This document shows, piece by piece, positions 1 to 8,446 of a DNA stretch of 64,000 nt. The stretch comes from Lichenicoccus sp964242335. GTDB taxonomy: Bacteria > Pseudomonadota > Alphaproteobacteria > Acetobacterales > Acetobacteraceae. The DNA lies in contig CAXTAY010000004.1 in assembly GCA_964242335.1 (NCBI GenBank), positions 1-64,000 on the forward strand. The letters run 5' to 3'. Numbering within the stretch: the first letter of the stretch is position 1; every line of letters starts with the position of its first letter. A program made the translations under genes and the position numbers. A model generated the notes under the pieces. That model was not told the origin of the DNA. It searched no databases and saw only the letters and a program-made list of their open reading frames with translations.

Positions 1-261
1 GTTGCGGCGGCGGCTGTTCTGCCGGCGGCGCTTCTTGAAGATGATGACGGTGTCGAGCCGGTCCTGTGCGACCACGGTGGCCGTGACGGTGGCGCCCGGC
101 ACCAACGGCGCGCCGATGGTGGTTCCGGCCTCGCCGCCGACCGCCAGGACCTCGGTGAAGGTCACCGTGGAGCCGGCTTCGGCCTCGAGCTTCTCGACCT
201 TGAGCACCGTCTGCGGAGCGACGCGATACTGCTTCCCGCCGGTGCGGATGACTGCGAACAT
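1..261 (-). CDS. rplU: 50S ribosomal protein L21 (3' end off the window)
   Basis: The minus strand reads MFAVIRTGGKQYRV at the start, the hallmark N-terminus of bacterial L21, a 23S rRNA-binding protein of the large subunit. It stays open to the left edge, ending in the basic stretch IIFKKRRRQNSRR. That gives 87 codons of the usual ~100, so only a short C-terminus is missing. The start ATG is at 259-261. A strong promoter lies upstream at 395-422. In most bacteria rplU is followed by rpmA (L27), which would lie outside the window; that is inference. Confidence 0.95.
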   Translation of the reverse strand, partial: MFAVIRTGGKQYRVAPQTVLKVEKLEAEAGSTVTFTEVLAVGGEAGTTIGAPLVPGATVTATVVAQDRLDTVIIFKKRRRQNSRRRN

Positions 262-394
262 GGCTTTCTCTGCTTTCCGATCTCTCGGCACCCTGCGGCC
301 CCGGGAGAGGCAGGCGCGGCACCCAGTCGCTTCTTGATTATGGGCCGTGCGCTCACGGCACCGCCTCGGCAGGCGCCGGTGCGGGGAGTGGGTG

Positions 395-422
395 CTTATA
401 GGCGCGGTCCTTGTCATGTCAA
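395..422 (-). promoter_or_regulatory. Sigma70-type promoter of rplU
   Basis: On the minus strand a perfect -35 TTGACA (417-422) is followed after 16 bases by TATAAG (395-400), five of six matches to the -10 consensus. It points at rplU, whose start codon is about 134 bases downstream, which leaves a long 5' leader. It stands back to back with the proposed tRNA-Ser promoter; the two -35 boxes are 5 bases apart. Confidence 0.7.
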
Positions 423-427
423 CAGGA

Positions 428-456
428 TTGCGCTTCCGCCGGCGCCCTCTTATAAC
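428..456 (+). promoter_or_regulatory. Likely promoter of tRNA-Ser
   Basis: A good -10 TATAAC (451-456) sits 20 bases before the tRNA. The matching -35 position is a weak TTGCGC (428-433), spacing 17. The -10 is convincing and the -35 is not, so the call rests mostly on position. Confidence 0.5.
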
Positions 457-475
457 CCGCCCGCCGCTTGCCTTG

Positions 476-1383
<908 letters not shown>

Positions 1384-2358
1384 TTGGCTTCAGGCTGGAA
1401 CGACGACTTCACGCACGACTCAGGCCTCAACAGCGGTCTCTTCCCGATGAGGTGGGGCAACAGCAGCGAATTCTCGTTCGGCAGCGGTGGGTTGACGCTC
1501 ACCTCCAACGGCAACTCCGTGGGCTTCATGGCCAGGGACGAGGGTGCCGGTGATGGCGACGGCTATGGCGTGTTCTCCGCGACCTTCTCGATGCCGACAC
1601 ATCAGGCGAACGGTGCCTATATCTGTCTCTGGCCATCCAGCAACAACTGGCCCGGGCCGGAGATCGATCTCGCCGAGCAGTACAACGGCCAGCCCTATCT
1701 CACCGTGCACTGGAAGGACAGCTCGGGCGGAAACGACTATCAGGCCGTCGATTTCAACGCCGATCTGTCCCGCCCGACGACGGTTTCGCTGAACTGGCAG
1801 GCCAGCGGCCTGACTTTCGACGTCAACGGCTCGCAGGTCGCCGATTTCCAGGCCGGCGGCCGCGTGCCGGTGCCGAAAGATTACGCCGACGGCGGACAGA
1901 ACGAGTCCTTCGGGGTCGGTAACTACGGCCCGGCAGGGACGTCGCTGACGGTGTCGGACATGAGCTACACGCCCTCGACGCAGAGCGGCGCGCCGGTCGC
2001 CCCGACACCAACGCCGACGCCGCCAGCGCCTACTCCACCGACACCCACTCCGCCGGCGGCGGGCACGAACATCGCGCTCTCCAGTTCGGGCATGCACTTC
2101 ATCGCGAACCCGTCGGCCGGTGCCGATGCGCAGATCACGATCTCCGATCCGGGACTGAAGGAGGTCTACGCGTTCGTCATGAGTTCGCATAACGTTGCGG
2201 AGTCAAACTGGATCGACATCCCGTTGAACTCGGCGGGCCAGGCGACCCACGACTTCCACTTCCAGCACAGCGGCGACTACGTGCTGGCGACAAACGATCC
2301 TGCGGCACAGACCGATCGGGGTTTCTCCGACCACATCACGATCCTGCAGAGCAGCTGA
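1384..2358 (+). CDS. Glycoside hydrolase family 16-like protein with a C-terminal accessory domain
   Basis: The predicted product has 324 residues. Residues 1-195 resemble a GH16 beta-jelly-roll, a family of endo-acting glucanases, galactanases and transglycosylases. The catalytic signature ExDxxE is present as E93-I-D95-L-A-E98, preceded by the aromatic-rich WPSSNNWPGP. A proline/threonine linker (about 200-225) leads to a C-terminal domain (about 228-324) that I do not recognise and that looks all-beta. The start is TTG, chosen because AGGAGG (1371-1376) lies 7 bases upstream. No signal peptide follows this start, which is unusual for GH16. Type I or another non-Sec export route, or an intracellular role, are the options. 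The gene is less GC-rich than its neighbours, a hint of transfer. Substrate is not predictable from the sequence alone. Confidence 0.75.
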   Translation: MASGWNDDFTHDSGLNSGLFPMRWGNSSEFSFGSGGLTLTSNGNSVGFMARDEGAGDGDGYGVFSATFSMPTHQANGAYICLWPSSNNWPGPEIDLAEQYNGQPYLTVHWKDSSGGNDYQAVDFNADLSRPTTVSLNWQASGLTFDVNGSQVADFQAGGRVPVPKDYADGGQNESFGVGNYGPAGTSLTVSDMSYTPSTQSGAPVAPTPTPTPPAPTPPTPTPPAAGTNIALSSSGMHFIANPSAGADAQITISDPGLKEVYAFVMSSHNVAESNWIDIPLNSAGQATHDFHFQHSGDYVLATNDPAAQTDRGFSDHITILQSS

Positions 2359-2365
2359 GACGCGA

Positions 2366-2399
2366 GGCACCGGCAGGGCCGATCAGCCCCGCCGGTGCC
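2366..2399 (+). terminator. Hairpin after the GH16-like gene
   Basis: GGCACCGGC (2366-2374) pairs perfectly with GCCGGTGCC (2391-2399). GGGC/GCCC extends the stem inward after one A-C mismatch, leaving a 6-base loop. It starts 7 bases after the stop codon. There is no T tract, so it may act as a transcript-end stabiliser or a weak terminator. Confidence 0.6.
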
Positions 2400-2664
2400 G
2401 AGAATGAACCGGCGACGCCGCGTCGTTCCTGACCCTGTCGCGAACGGCGCAGTGCGGCGACCGGTCGGCTAGCCTGCATGTCGACCGGCATACCCCCGCC
2501 GCACGACGCGGTCGTGGCGCGCAACCAGGCGGTTGTCCGGACGCGACGACGCCGCTGAACAGCCCGAAGGAGCTGGTCACGAATCCGCGATCAGTTCACT
2601 TGCACGCTATCCTTGATCAATGTTACGTTATCGATCTTGATTAGGTGCCAAGGGGGCGCGGGTT
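2400..2664. other. Intergenic, nothing recognised
   Basis: Together with the hairpin before it, this stretch makes a gap of about 306 bases between the GH16-like gene and a small ORF. I see no gene. A less GC-rich patch near 2600-2645 may hold the promoter of the next ORF, but no clear -35/-10 pair stands out. Confidence 0.5.
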
Positions 2665-2856
2665 GTGCATCCATCTCCTGACGATCAGGCCTGGGATTCG
2701 GCGATGCCGCCGATGATCCACTACCGGCTGCTCACCGATGACGAGCACTGGTTCGTGCACTGGCGCTGCGGCTCGCGCTGGCTGCTGGTGCATGGGCCGG
2801 TGAGCCAGGCGCAGGCGCGCGAGTGGATCGAGGGCATGGTGGCGCAGCAGCTGTAG
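2665..2856 (+). CDS. Small hypothetical protein (63 aa)
   Basis: A short GTG-started frame with AGGGGG (2651-2656) 8 bases upstream. An alternative start is the ATG at 2704, giving about 50 residues. The sequence is tryptophan-rich (W at the DEHWFVHW, SRWLLV and EWIEGM segments), soluble-looking and acidic, without signal peptide or membrane segment. I do not recognise a family. It precedes cbpA by 142 bases on the same strand but nothing links the two functionally. Protein-like composition and the ribosome binding site favour a real gene; size keeps confidence low. Confidence 0.45.
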   Translation: MHPSPDDQAWDSAMPPMIHYRLLTDDEHWFVHWRCGSRWLLVHGPVSQAQAREWIEGMVAQQL

Positions 2857-2998
2857 CGCAGCCGCGATAGCCCCGCGGCGCCATCTCCGGTCGGGCGACC
2901 GCCGTGGGGATCGCCGGCCTCGGATCGGGCGCCGAATTAGGCGTCGGATCCGGTCGGCTTCTGCTAGCGTCGGTCGATGCCCGAGCCGAAGACCCCGC

Positions 2999-3952
2999 AT
3001 GGCCGATGATCCCTACCAGGTGCTGGGCGTGCCGCGCGATGCCGACGCGGCAGCCATCCGGCGAGCCTATCGGGCGATGGCGAAGAAGCATCATCCGGAC
3101 CTCAACCCCGGCGACAAGGCATCGGAGTCGACCTTCAAGTCGGTAGCCGCCGCCCACGACCTGCTGTCCGACGTCGAGAAGCGGGCGGCCTTCGATCGCG
3201 GCGAGATCGACGCCGACGGCCAGCCGCGGCCGGAGCGCCCGCAATACCGCGATTTCGCCGATGGCGCGTCCGGGCGTCGCTATCGTCCGGCCGGCGCCGC
3301 CTCCGGCCATCCGGCGGGCGGCTGGGGGGCGAGCGAAGAAGAGCTCGGCGACATCTTCGGCAGCATCTTCGGCGAGCAGGGGCGCGCTGCCTCGGGCGGC
3401 TACGGGCCGGTTCGCGGCCGCGACGAGCTCTACGGCCTGACCGTCAGCCTGCTCGACGTGGTGAACGGCGCCACCAGCCGGCTGACCCTGCCGGACGGCC
3501 GCACGCTCGACGTCAGGATCCCCGTCGGCCTCGAGGACGGCCAGACGCTGCGGCTGCGCCAGCAGGGCAGCGCCGGGTTGAACGGTGGCGCCGCGGGCGA
3601 CGCGCTGATCCAGATCAAGGTCGCGCCACATCCCTTCTTCCGTCGCGACGGTAGCGACATCCGGCTCGAGCTGCCGGTATCGTTGCCTGAGGCGGTGCTG
3701 GGCGCGCGGATCCCGGTGCCCACACCGGCCGGGCCGGTGACCATGACCATCCCGCCGGCCTCGGACTCCGGCGCCACGCTGAGGCTGCGCGGGCGCGGCG
3801 TGCCGAAGCACGGCGAGCAGGAGGCGGGCGACCTCTACCTCACGCTGCGGGTGGTGATCGGGCCGCCCGATGCCGCGCTGGAGGCGTTCCTCAGGGACTG
3901 GCGCCCGTCGCACGCCAGCGATCCGCGCCGCGCCATGATGGGGGACGCATGA
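2999..3952 (+). CDS. cbpA: DnaJ-class co-chaperone CbpA
   Basis: The product has 317 residues. Residues 1-65 form a J domain with the Hsp70-stimulating HPD motif in KKHHPDLNPGDK. A glycine-rich linker with FGSIFGEQG follows at about 115-130. Two C-terminal substrate-binding beta-domains (about 145-305) include TLRLRQQG and LRGRGVP. The zinc-finger domain of DnaJ is absent, which defines the type II/CbpA class. In E. coli CbpA is a DnaK partner and nucleoid-associated protein. The stop overlaps the start of the next gene by 4 bases (ATGA), the standard cbpA-cbpM arrangement. Confidence 0.93.
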   Translation: MADDPYQVLGVPRDADAAAIRRAYRAMAKKHHPDLNPGDKASESTFKSVAAAHDLLSDVEKRAAFDRGEIDADGQPRPERPQYRDFADGASGRRYRPAGAASGHPAGGWGASEEELGDIFGSIFGEQGRAASGGYGPVRGRDELYGLTVSLLDVVNGATSRLTLPDGRTLDVRIPVGLEDGQTLRLRQQGSAGLNGGAAGDALIQIKVAPHPFFRRDGSDIRLELPVSLPEAVLGARIPVPTPAGPVTMTIPPASDSGATLRLRGRGVPKHGEQEAGDLYLTLRVVIGPPDAALEAFLRDWRPSHASDPRRAMMGDA

Positions 3953-4278
3953 TTAGCATCGAGACGCTGTGCATCCGCGTCGTCGGCCTGCGGCGCGAGG
4001 ACGTGGAGCGCTGGATCGGCCTGTCCTGGGTACGGCCGGACGGGCAGCCCGGAGGCTACCTGTTCCACGACATCGACGTGGCACGGGTGCGGCTGATCGT
4101 GGAGCTGCGCGAGCAGATGCAGGTCAACGAGGAAGCGTTGCCGGTCGTGCTGTCGCTGCTCGACCAGCTCTACGAGGCGCGGCGGCGCATGCGTCGGGTG
4201 CGCGATGCCCTGGAACGGGCGGCGCCGCCGGAGCTGCGTCAGGAAGTGCTGCGGCTGCTGGTGTCCGACATCCCCTGA
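3949..4278 (+). CDS. cbpM: CbpM-like chaperone modulator
   Basis: A 109-residue protein starting MISIETLCIRV. It has a MerR-like winged-helix fold signature (VGLRREDVERWIGLSWVRPDG) followed by a long amphipathic helix rich in E, R and L. CbpM binds the J domain of CbpA and blocks its stimulation of DnaK. Translational coupling to cbpA through an ATGA overlap supports the assignment. Confidence 0.85.
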   Translation: MISIETLCIRVVGLRREDVERWIGLSWVRPDGQPGGYLFHDIDVARVRLIVELREQMQVNEEALPVVLSLLDQLYEARRRMRRVRDALERAAPPELRQEVLRLLVSDIP

Positions 4279-4360
4279 ACCGGCCGTCAGCCGCCGCCCC
4301 GGTCATTTGCCGGGTGCGATGCGCTTGGCTATGAGTCCTGCGGTTCGCCGGGGAGAGGGC

Positions 4361-6904
4361 ATGGCTGATATCGACGAGACGTCGGGGATGTCGGTCGCGC
4401 AGAGATATAGCGGCTATTTCGACCGCTACGAGGCGGGGCGGGCGTCGGGATGGGTCGCCAACCTGGCCTCGCCGCAGACCATCGTCTCCCTGGTGGTGGT
4501 GATCGACGGCGCCGAGATCGGGCACGTGCTGTGCGACGGGCTGCGTCCCGATGTCGGCGACAGCCTGCAGCTGCGATCCGCCCATGTCGGCTTCACCTAC
4601 GACATCCCCGACGCCTATCTCGACGACCAGCCGCACGTGCTGAGCTTCCTGCTGCCCGACGGTGGCGTGCTGCCGCATGTCGGTGCCGAGGATGCCGGCC
4701 GGCCCGCCGGCTCGGTCGAGTTCGCCGACCTGCCGCACGTCTCGCTGCAGGGCCATCTCGACGGGCTGACGCACAACGCGCTGCGCGGCTGGGTGCTGCG
4801 TCAGGCCGGCCATCGCGGCACCCTGACCGCGCGCTGCGACCTGCTGATCACCTGCGACGGCGTCCGCGTCGGCCAGGTCAAGGCGGACCGGCTGCGGCGC
4901 GACGTCGGCGACGCGCTCGAGTGCGACCCGAACTGCGGCTTCGAGTTCGCCATACCGCAGCGTTTCCGACGCGAGTACGCGCAGACGTTCCGCGTCTTCG
5001 TCCTGCCCGAGATGCTGGAGCTGGACGGCAGTCCGCTGATCACCCGGACGGTCTCGGAGTTCCTGGAGGGACGCCTGCTGGCGCTGTCGGCGGACATGGG
5101 CAAGCTGCACGGCGAGCTGCAGCGCATGCGACGCGAGATCGACCGGCTGCTGCCGACCGAGGGCTACCATCTCGACGACTATGACCGCTGGGCCCGACGC
5201 TACTACGAGAAGCTGCGGGCACGGGTGGCCGCCGGACGCCAGGCGCTGCGCGAGCAGGGTGCGCTGCCGCCGGAGCCGCTGGTCAGCGTGCTGGTGCCGA
5301 CCTACCGGCCGATGCTGACCGAGTTCGTCGCCGCGATCGACTCCGTCATCGCCCAGACCTACGGCAACTGGGAGCTGATCATCGTCGATGACGGCAGCAA
5401 GTCGCCCGAGCTGTCGGAGCGGATCGACCTGTTCTGCCGCCAGGACAAGCGCATCCGCTGCATCCGGCGCAGCAAGAACGTCGGCATCGCGCGGGCGACC
5501 AGCCTCGGCATGGACGCGGCCCTCGGCGCCTGGACCGTGTTCTTCGACCATGACGACGTGCTGGTCGACGTGGCACTCGAGGTGATGCTGCGCGCGGCAC
5601 AGCGCACCGGCGCCAAGCTGCTCTATTCCGACGAGGACAAGCTCGACCAGGCCGGCTACTTCCGCGAGCCGAACCTCAAGCCGGACTGGAACTACCGCTA
5701 CCTGCTCGGCTGCAACTATGTCTGCCACCTGACCATGGTCGAGACCGCGACCATGCGCGCGGTGGGCCCGCTGCGGCGTGAGTACGACGGGGCGCAGGAT
5801 CACGACTTCATCCTGCGCTGCGCCGAGCTGCTGGATCACCGGCTGATCCACCACGTGCCCGAGCTGCTCTATCACTGGCGCATCACGCCGAACTCCACCG
5901 CCGCCAGCATCTCCAACAAGCAGTACGCGGTCGATGCCGGCGTGCTCTGCGTCTCGGACCACCTCAAGCGGATCGGCAGGCCGGCGAGCGTGCAGTCGAT
6001 CAACGGGCTCTCGGTCTACGACGTGGCCTGGATGCCGACGCGGGAGGCACGGATCTCGATCATCATCCCGTTCCGCGACCAGGCGCAGATCACCCGGCGC
6101 TGCGTCAGCACCCTGATCGACCGCACCCGATATGCCGAGTACGACATCGTGCTGGTCGATAACTGGTCGACCTCGGCGGAGAGCCGCAGCTTCCTGGCCG
6201 AGATGGAGACGCTCGAGCGGGTGCGGGTGCTGCGCGTGGTCGAGGAGTTCAACTATGCGCGCCTGAACAACCTCGCGGCCAGCGGCAGCGAAGCCGAGTA
6301 CTACGTGTTCCTGAACAACGACGTCATCGTCGGCGACCCGGACTGGCTGCACCGGCTGCTCGGCGAGGCGACGGCGCGCGACGATATCGGCATCGTCGGC
6401 TGCAAGCTGCTCTATCCCGACCGCACCGTGCAGCATGCCGGCGTGCTGGTCGGCGTGCACGGCATCGCCGCACACGTGCATCTCGGTCTGTCGGCGGAAG
6501 AGTACGGCTATGTCGGCCGCGCCCGGCTGAGCCAGGAGCTGAGCGCCGTCACCGCGGCCTGCATGCTGATCCGCGCCGAGCTGTTCCACGCGGTCGGCGG
6601 CTTCGACGAGACGCATCTCCAGGTCGCCTACAACGACGTCGATCTGTGCCTGAAGGTGCGGGCATCGGGGCAGCGGATCGTCTGGTGCGCCGGCGTCATC
6701 GCCGAGCATCACGAGAGCCTGTCGCGCGGCAGCGACATGGCGCCGGACCAGGAGGCGCGCTTCTTCCGCGAGCAGCAGGTGATGCTCGAACGCTGGGGCG
6801 ACCAGCCGTCGTTCGAGAACGACCCGTTCTACAATCCCAACTTCTCCAGGACGGCGAGGCTCTACTACCACCTGGCCGATCCCGCCGGCAGGCCACCGCT
6901 CTGA
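4361..6904 (+). CDS. Multidomain glycosyltransferase with two tandem GT2 (GT-A) domains
   Basis: The product has 847 residues, starting at the ATG that follows GGGGAGAGG at 4350-4358. Residues 16-105 and 130-222 are two copies of one beta-rich module, each with GWV near the start, then a DG turn, D-x-LR-x-DVGD and a closing GF...IP. A short coiled coil (about 232-300) follows. The first GT2 domain begins near 306 (VSVLVPTYRP, then VDDGS, and DHDD as metal-binding motif). The second begins near 566 (SIIIPFRD, VDNWS, NNDVI). The family makes surface polysaccharide or lipopolysaccharide sugar chains from nucleotide sugars in the cytosol. No membrane segment is visible. Acceptor and donor are unknown. 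It stands alone, 82 bases after cbpM; the next gene overlaps its stop. Confidence 0.85.
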   Translation: MADIDETSGMSVAQRYSGYFDRYEAGRASGWVANLASPQTIVSLVVVIDGAEIGHVLCDGLRPDVGDSLQLRSAHVGFTYDIPDAYLDDQPHVLSFLLPDGGVLPHVGAEDAGRPAGSVEFADLPHVSLQGHLDGLTHNALRGWVLRQAGHRGTLTARCDLLITCDGVRVGQVKADRLRRDVGDALECDPNCGFEFAIPQRFRREYAQTFRVFVLPEMLELDGSPLITRTVSEFLEGRLLALSADMGKLHGELQRMRREIDRLLPTEGYHLDDYDRWARRYYEKLRARVAAGRQALREQGALPPEPLVSVLVPTYRPMLTEFVAAIDSVIAQTYGNWELIIVDDGSKSPELSERIDLFCRQDKRIRCIRRSKNVGIARATSLGMDAALGAWTVFFDHDDVLVDVALEVMLRAAQRTGAKLLYSDEDKLDQAGYFREPNLKPDWNYRYLLGCNYVCHLTMVETATMRAVGPLRREYDGAQDHDFILRCAELLDHRLIHHVPELLYHWRITPNSTAASISNKQYAVDAGVLCVSDHLKRIGRPASVQSINGLSVYDVAWMPTREARISIIIPFRDQAQITRRCVSTLIDRTRYAEYDIVLVDNWSTSAESRSFLAEMETLERVRVLRVVEEFNYARLNNLAASGSEAEYYVFLNNDVIVGDPDWLHRLLGEATARDDIGIVGCKLLYPDRTVQHAGVLVGVHGIAAHVHLGLSAEEYGYVGRARLSQELSAVTAACMLIRAELFHAVGGFDETHLQVAYNDVDLCLKVRASGQRIVWCAGVIAEHHESLSRGSDMAPDQEARFFREQQVMLERWGDQPSFENDPFYNPNFSRTARLYYHLADPAGRPPL

Positions 6905-7530
6905 GCCCGCCGCGGACGCGGTCCGGCGCGGGGCGACGTGCGGCCTGCCTCGGCGGGCTCGCCCTGCTCTGCGGCTGCGCCTCGGAGCCGGAGACGCCGC
7001 GCTCGCCGCAGGACCGCGTCGACCTCGCGCGCGTACAGTCCTACCTGAACGCGCTGCACGGTCTGCGCGCGCGCTTCGTGCAGAGCGGCGCGGCAGGGGT
7101 CACCGGCAGCGGCACCGCCTGGTACGATCCGGGTCGGCTGCGGCTGCAATACGACGCGCCCGGCCGGATGGTCGTGGTCGCATCGGGTCGGCATCTGGTG
7201 GCGCATCGGGAGTCCGATGGTGCTACCACGCGGATCGCGCTGTCGGCCAACCCGCTCGGGCTGCTGCTGGCGCGCCCGCTGCGGCTGGACGGTGCGATCT
7301 CGGTGACCGACATCCGGCGCGGCCCCTCGGTGCTGCAGGTCTCGCTCGCCCGCACCGCAAGTCCCGCCCAGGGGCTGCTGACCCTGGTGTTCGCCGACCG
7401 GCCCGCCGGCCTCGACCTGATCGGGCTGGAGGCGGTCGATGCGCGCCGCCAGCGCACCCGCATCGAGCTGACCGGCGCCGAGACCGGGCTGGCCCTCGAT
7501 CCGCTGCTGTTCGAGCCGCCTACCGGCTGA
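6901..7530 (+). CDS. LolA-family outer-membrane lipoprotein carrier-like protein
   Basis: About 209 residues. From about residue 40 it matches the LolA half-barrel: ARFVQ near the start, GTAWYDPGRLRLQYDAP, and a C-terminal LTGAETGLALDPLLFEP. LolA shuttles lipoproteins through the periplasm. The N-terminus is arginine-rich, then hydrophobic, and ends in a lipobox-like LLCGC, suggesting a signal peptidase II site and a membrane-anchored protein rather than the free carrier. The start is uncertain: no ATG, GTG or TTG lies in frame near the expected N-terminus. CTG at 6901, overlapping the preceding TGA, is the best-placed codon. It converges with lipB. Confidence 0.7.
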   Translation: MSPPRTRSGAGRRAACLGGLALLCGCASEPETPRSPQDRVDLARVQSYLNALHGLRARFVQSGAAGVTGSGTAWYDPGRLRLQYDAPGRMVVVASGRHLVAHRESDGATTRIALSANPLGLLLARPLRLDGAISVTDIRRGPSVLQVSLARTASPAQGLLTLVFADRPAGLDLIGLEAVDARRQRTRIELTGAETGLALDPLLFEPPTG

Positions 7531-7554
7531 GACGCACGATGCCGACGCGGCCGA

Positions 7555-8205
7555 TCAGCCGAAGCAGGCAGGCCAGGTGCGGCGCAGGGCGTCGTCGACG
7601 TCCTCGACGCGGACGGAGATGTCGAGCGCACGCAGGCTGGTGACGCCGTGCTCGCGTATGCCGCAGGGCACGATGCCGTCGAAATGCGCGAGCTCCGGAT
7701 CGATGTTCAGCGAGACGCCGTGCCAGCTTACCCATCGGGTCAGGCGAACGCCGAGTGCGGCGATCTTGCAGTCCTGGCCGGTCCGCGGGTGGGTGACCCA
7801 TACCCCGACACGACCCGCCCGGCGCTCGCCGCGGACGCCGAGCTCGGCGAGGCTGAGGATCAGCCACTGCTCCAGCGCGGCGACGAAGGCGCGCACGTCG
7901 CGCGCCGGCACCGCGCCGTGCGGCCGCTGCAGGTCGAGCATCACGTAGCCGACACGCTGTCCGGGCCCGTGATAGGTCCACTGGCCGCCGCGTCCGGCGT
8001 CGTAGGTGGGAAATCCGAGCGGGTTGAACAGGTCCTCCGGACGCGCCGAGGTGCCGGCGGTGAAAAGCGGCGGATGCTCGAGCAGCCAGACCTGTTCCGG
8101 CGCCTCGCCGGCACGGATGGCAGCGATACGGCTTCGCATCGACTGCACCGCCTCGTCGTAGGGCACGGGAGCCGTGGCACACCGCCAGGTCGGGTTTTCG
8201 GTCAT
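7555..8205 (-). CDS. lipB: Octanoyltransferase LipB
   Basis: This enzyme moves octanoate from acyl-carrier protein to lipoyl domains, the first step of endogenous lipoate assembly in the cytosol. The 216-residue product has RGGQWTYHGPGQ, the CKIAALGVR segment with the catalytic lysine, and GIVPCGI with the active-site cysteine. ATG at 8205 is preferred because the protein then starts at the family's usual position; an in-frame ATG at 8223 would add six residues. No lipA is nearby. Confidence 0.94.
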   Translation of the reverse strand: MTENPTWRCATAPVPYDEAVQSMRSRIAAIRAGEAPEQVWLLEHPPLFTAGTSARPEDLFNPLGFPTYDAGRGGQWTYHGPGQRVGYVMLDLQRPHGAVPARDVRAFVAALEQWLILSLAELGVRGERRAGRVGVWVTHPRTGQDCKIAALGVRLTRWVSWHGVSLNIDPELAHFDGIVPCGIREHGVTSLRALDISVRVEDVDDALRRTWPACFG

Positions 8206-8233
8206 TGCCCGTCGATCCTGCATCGGTTATACG
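8205..8233 (+). promoter_or_regulatory. Possible promoter of tRNA-Leu
   Basis: TTGCCC (8205-8210) and TATACG (8228-8233) are separated by 17 bases and lie about 45 bases before the tRNA. The match is moderate, and the site overlaps the start of lipB on the other strand. Confidence 0.4.
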
Positions 8234-8277
8234 CGCCCGTCAGCCGGTATCGTGCGAGCGGTGCCCGATGTCACGGT

Positions 8278-8363
8278 GCGGTCGTGGCGGAATGGTAGAC
8301 GCGCAAGCTTGAGGTGCTTGTGGGGGAAACCTCGTGGAAGTTCGAGTCTTCTCGACCGCACCA
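8278..8363 (+). tRNA. tRNA-Leu (anticodon GAG)
   Basis: The acceptor stem GCGGTCG/CGACCGC is perfect. The anticodon stem CAAGC/GCTTG holds the loop TTGAGGT, giving GAG, which reads CUC and CUU. A long variable arm (TGGGGGAAACCTCG) marks a class II tRNA. The T arm contains TTCGAGT. Discriminator A and CCA are encoded. Length 86 nt. Confidence 0.96.
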
Positions 8364-8446
8364 TCTCCATCGCCCCCTGACTTCCCGGCTTGCCGCCGGC
8401 GACCGGGAGTGATCCCCTCCGGGCGTTGAACCCGCGGAGCGATAGC

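Noticed and set aside
2704..2856. The 63-aa ORF as a relative of DUF1178 (both have MIHYRL)
   Set aside because: The match is limited to six residues; the rest, including the cysteine knuckle, does not correspond.
4124..6871. 915-codon open frame on the minus strand
   Set aside because: It is the exact antisense shadow of the GT2 glycosyltransferase, low complexity and rich in Q, R, A and D. Long antisense frames are expected at this GC content.
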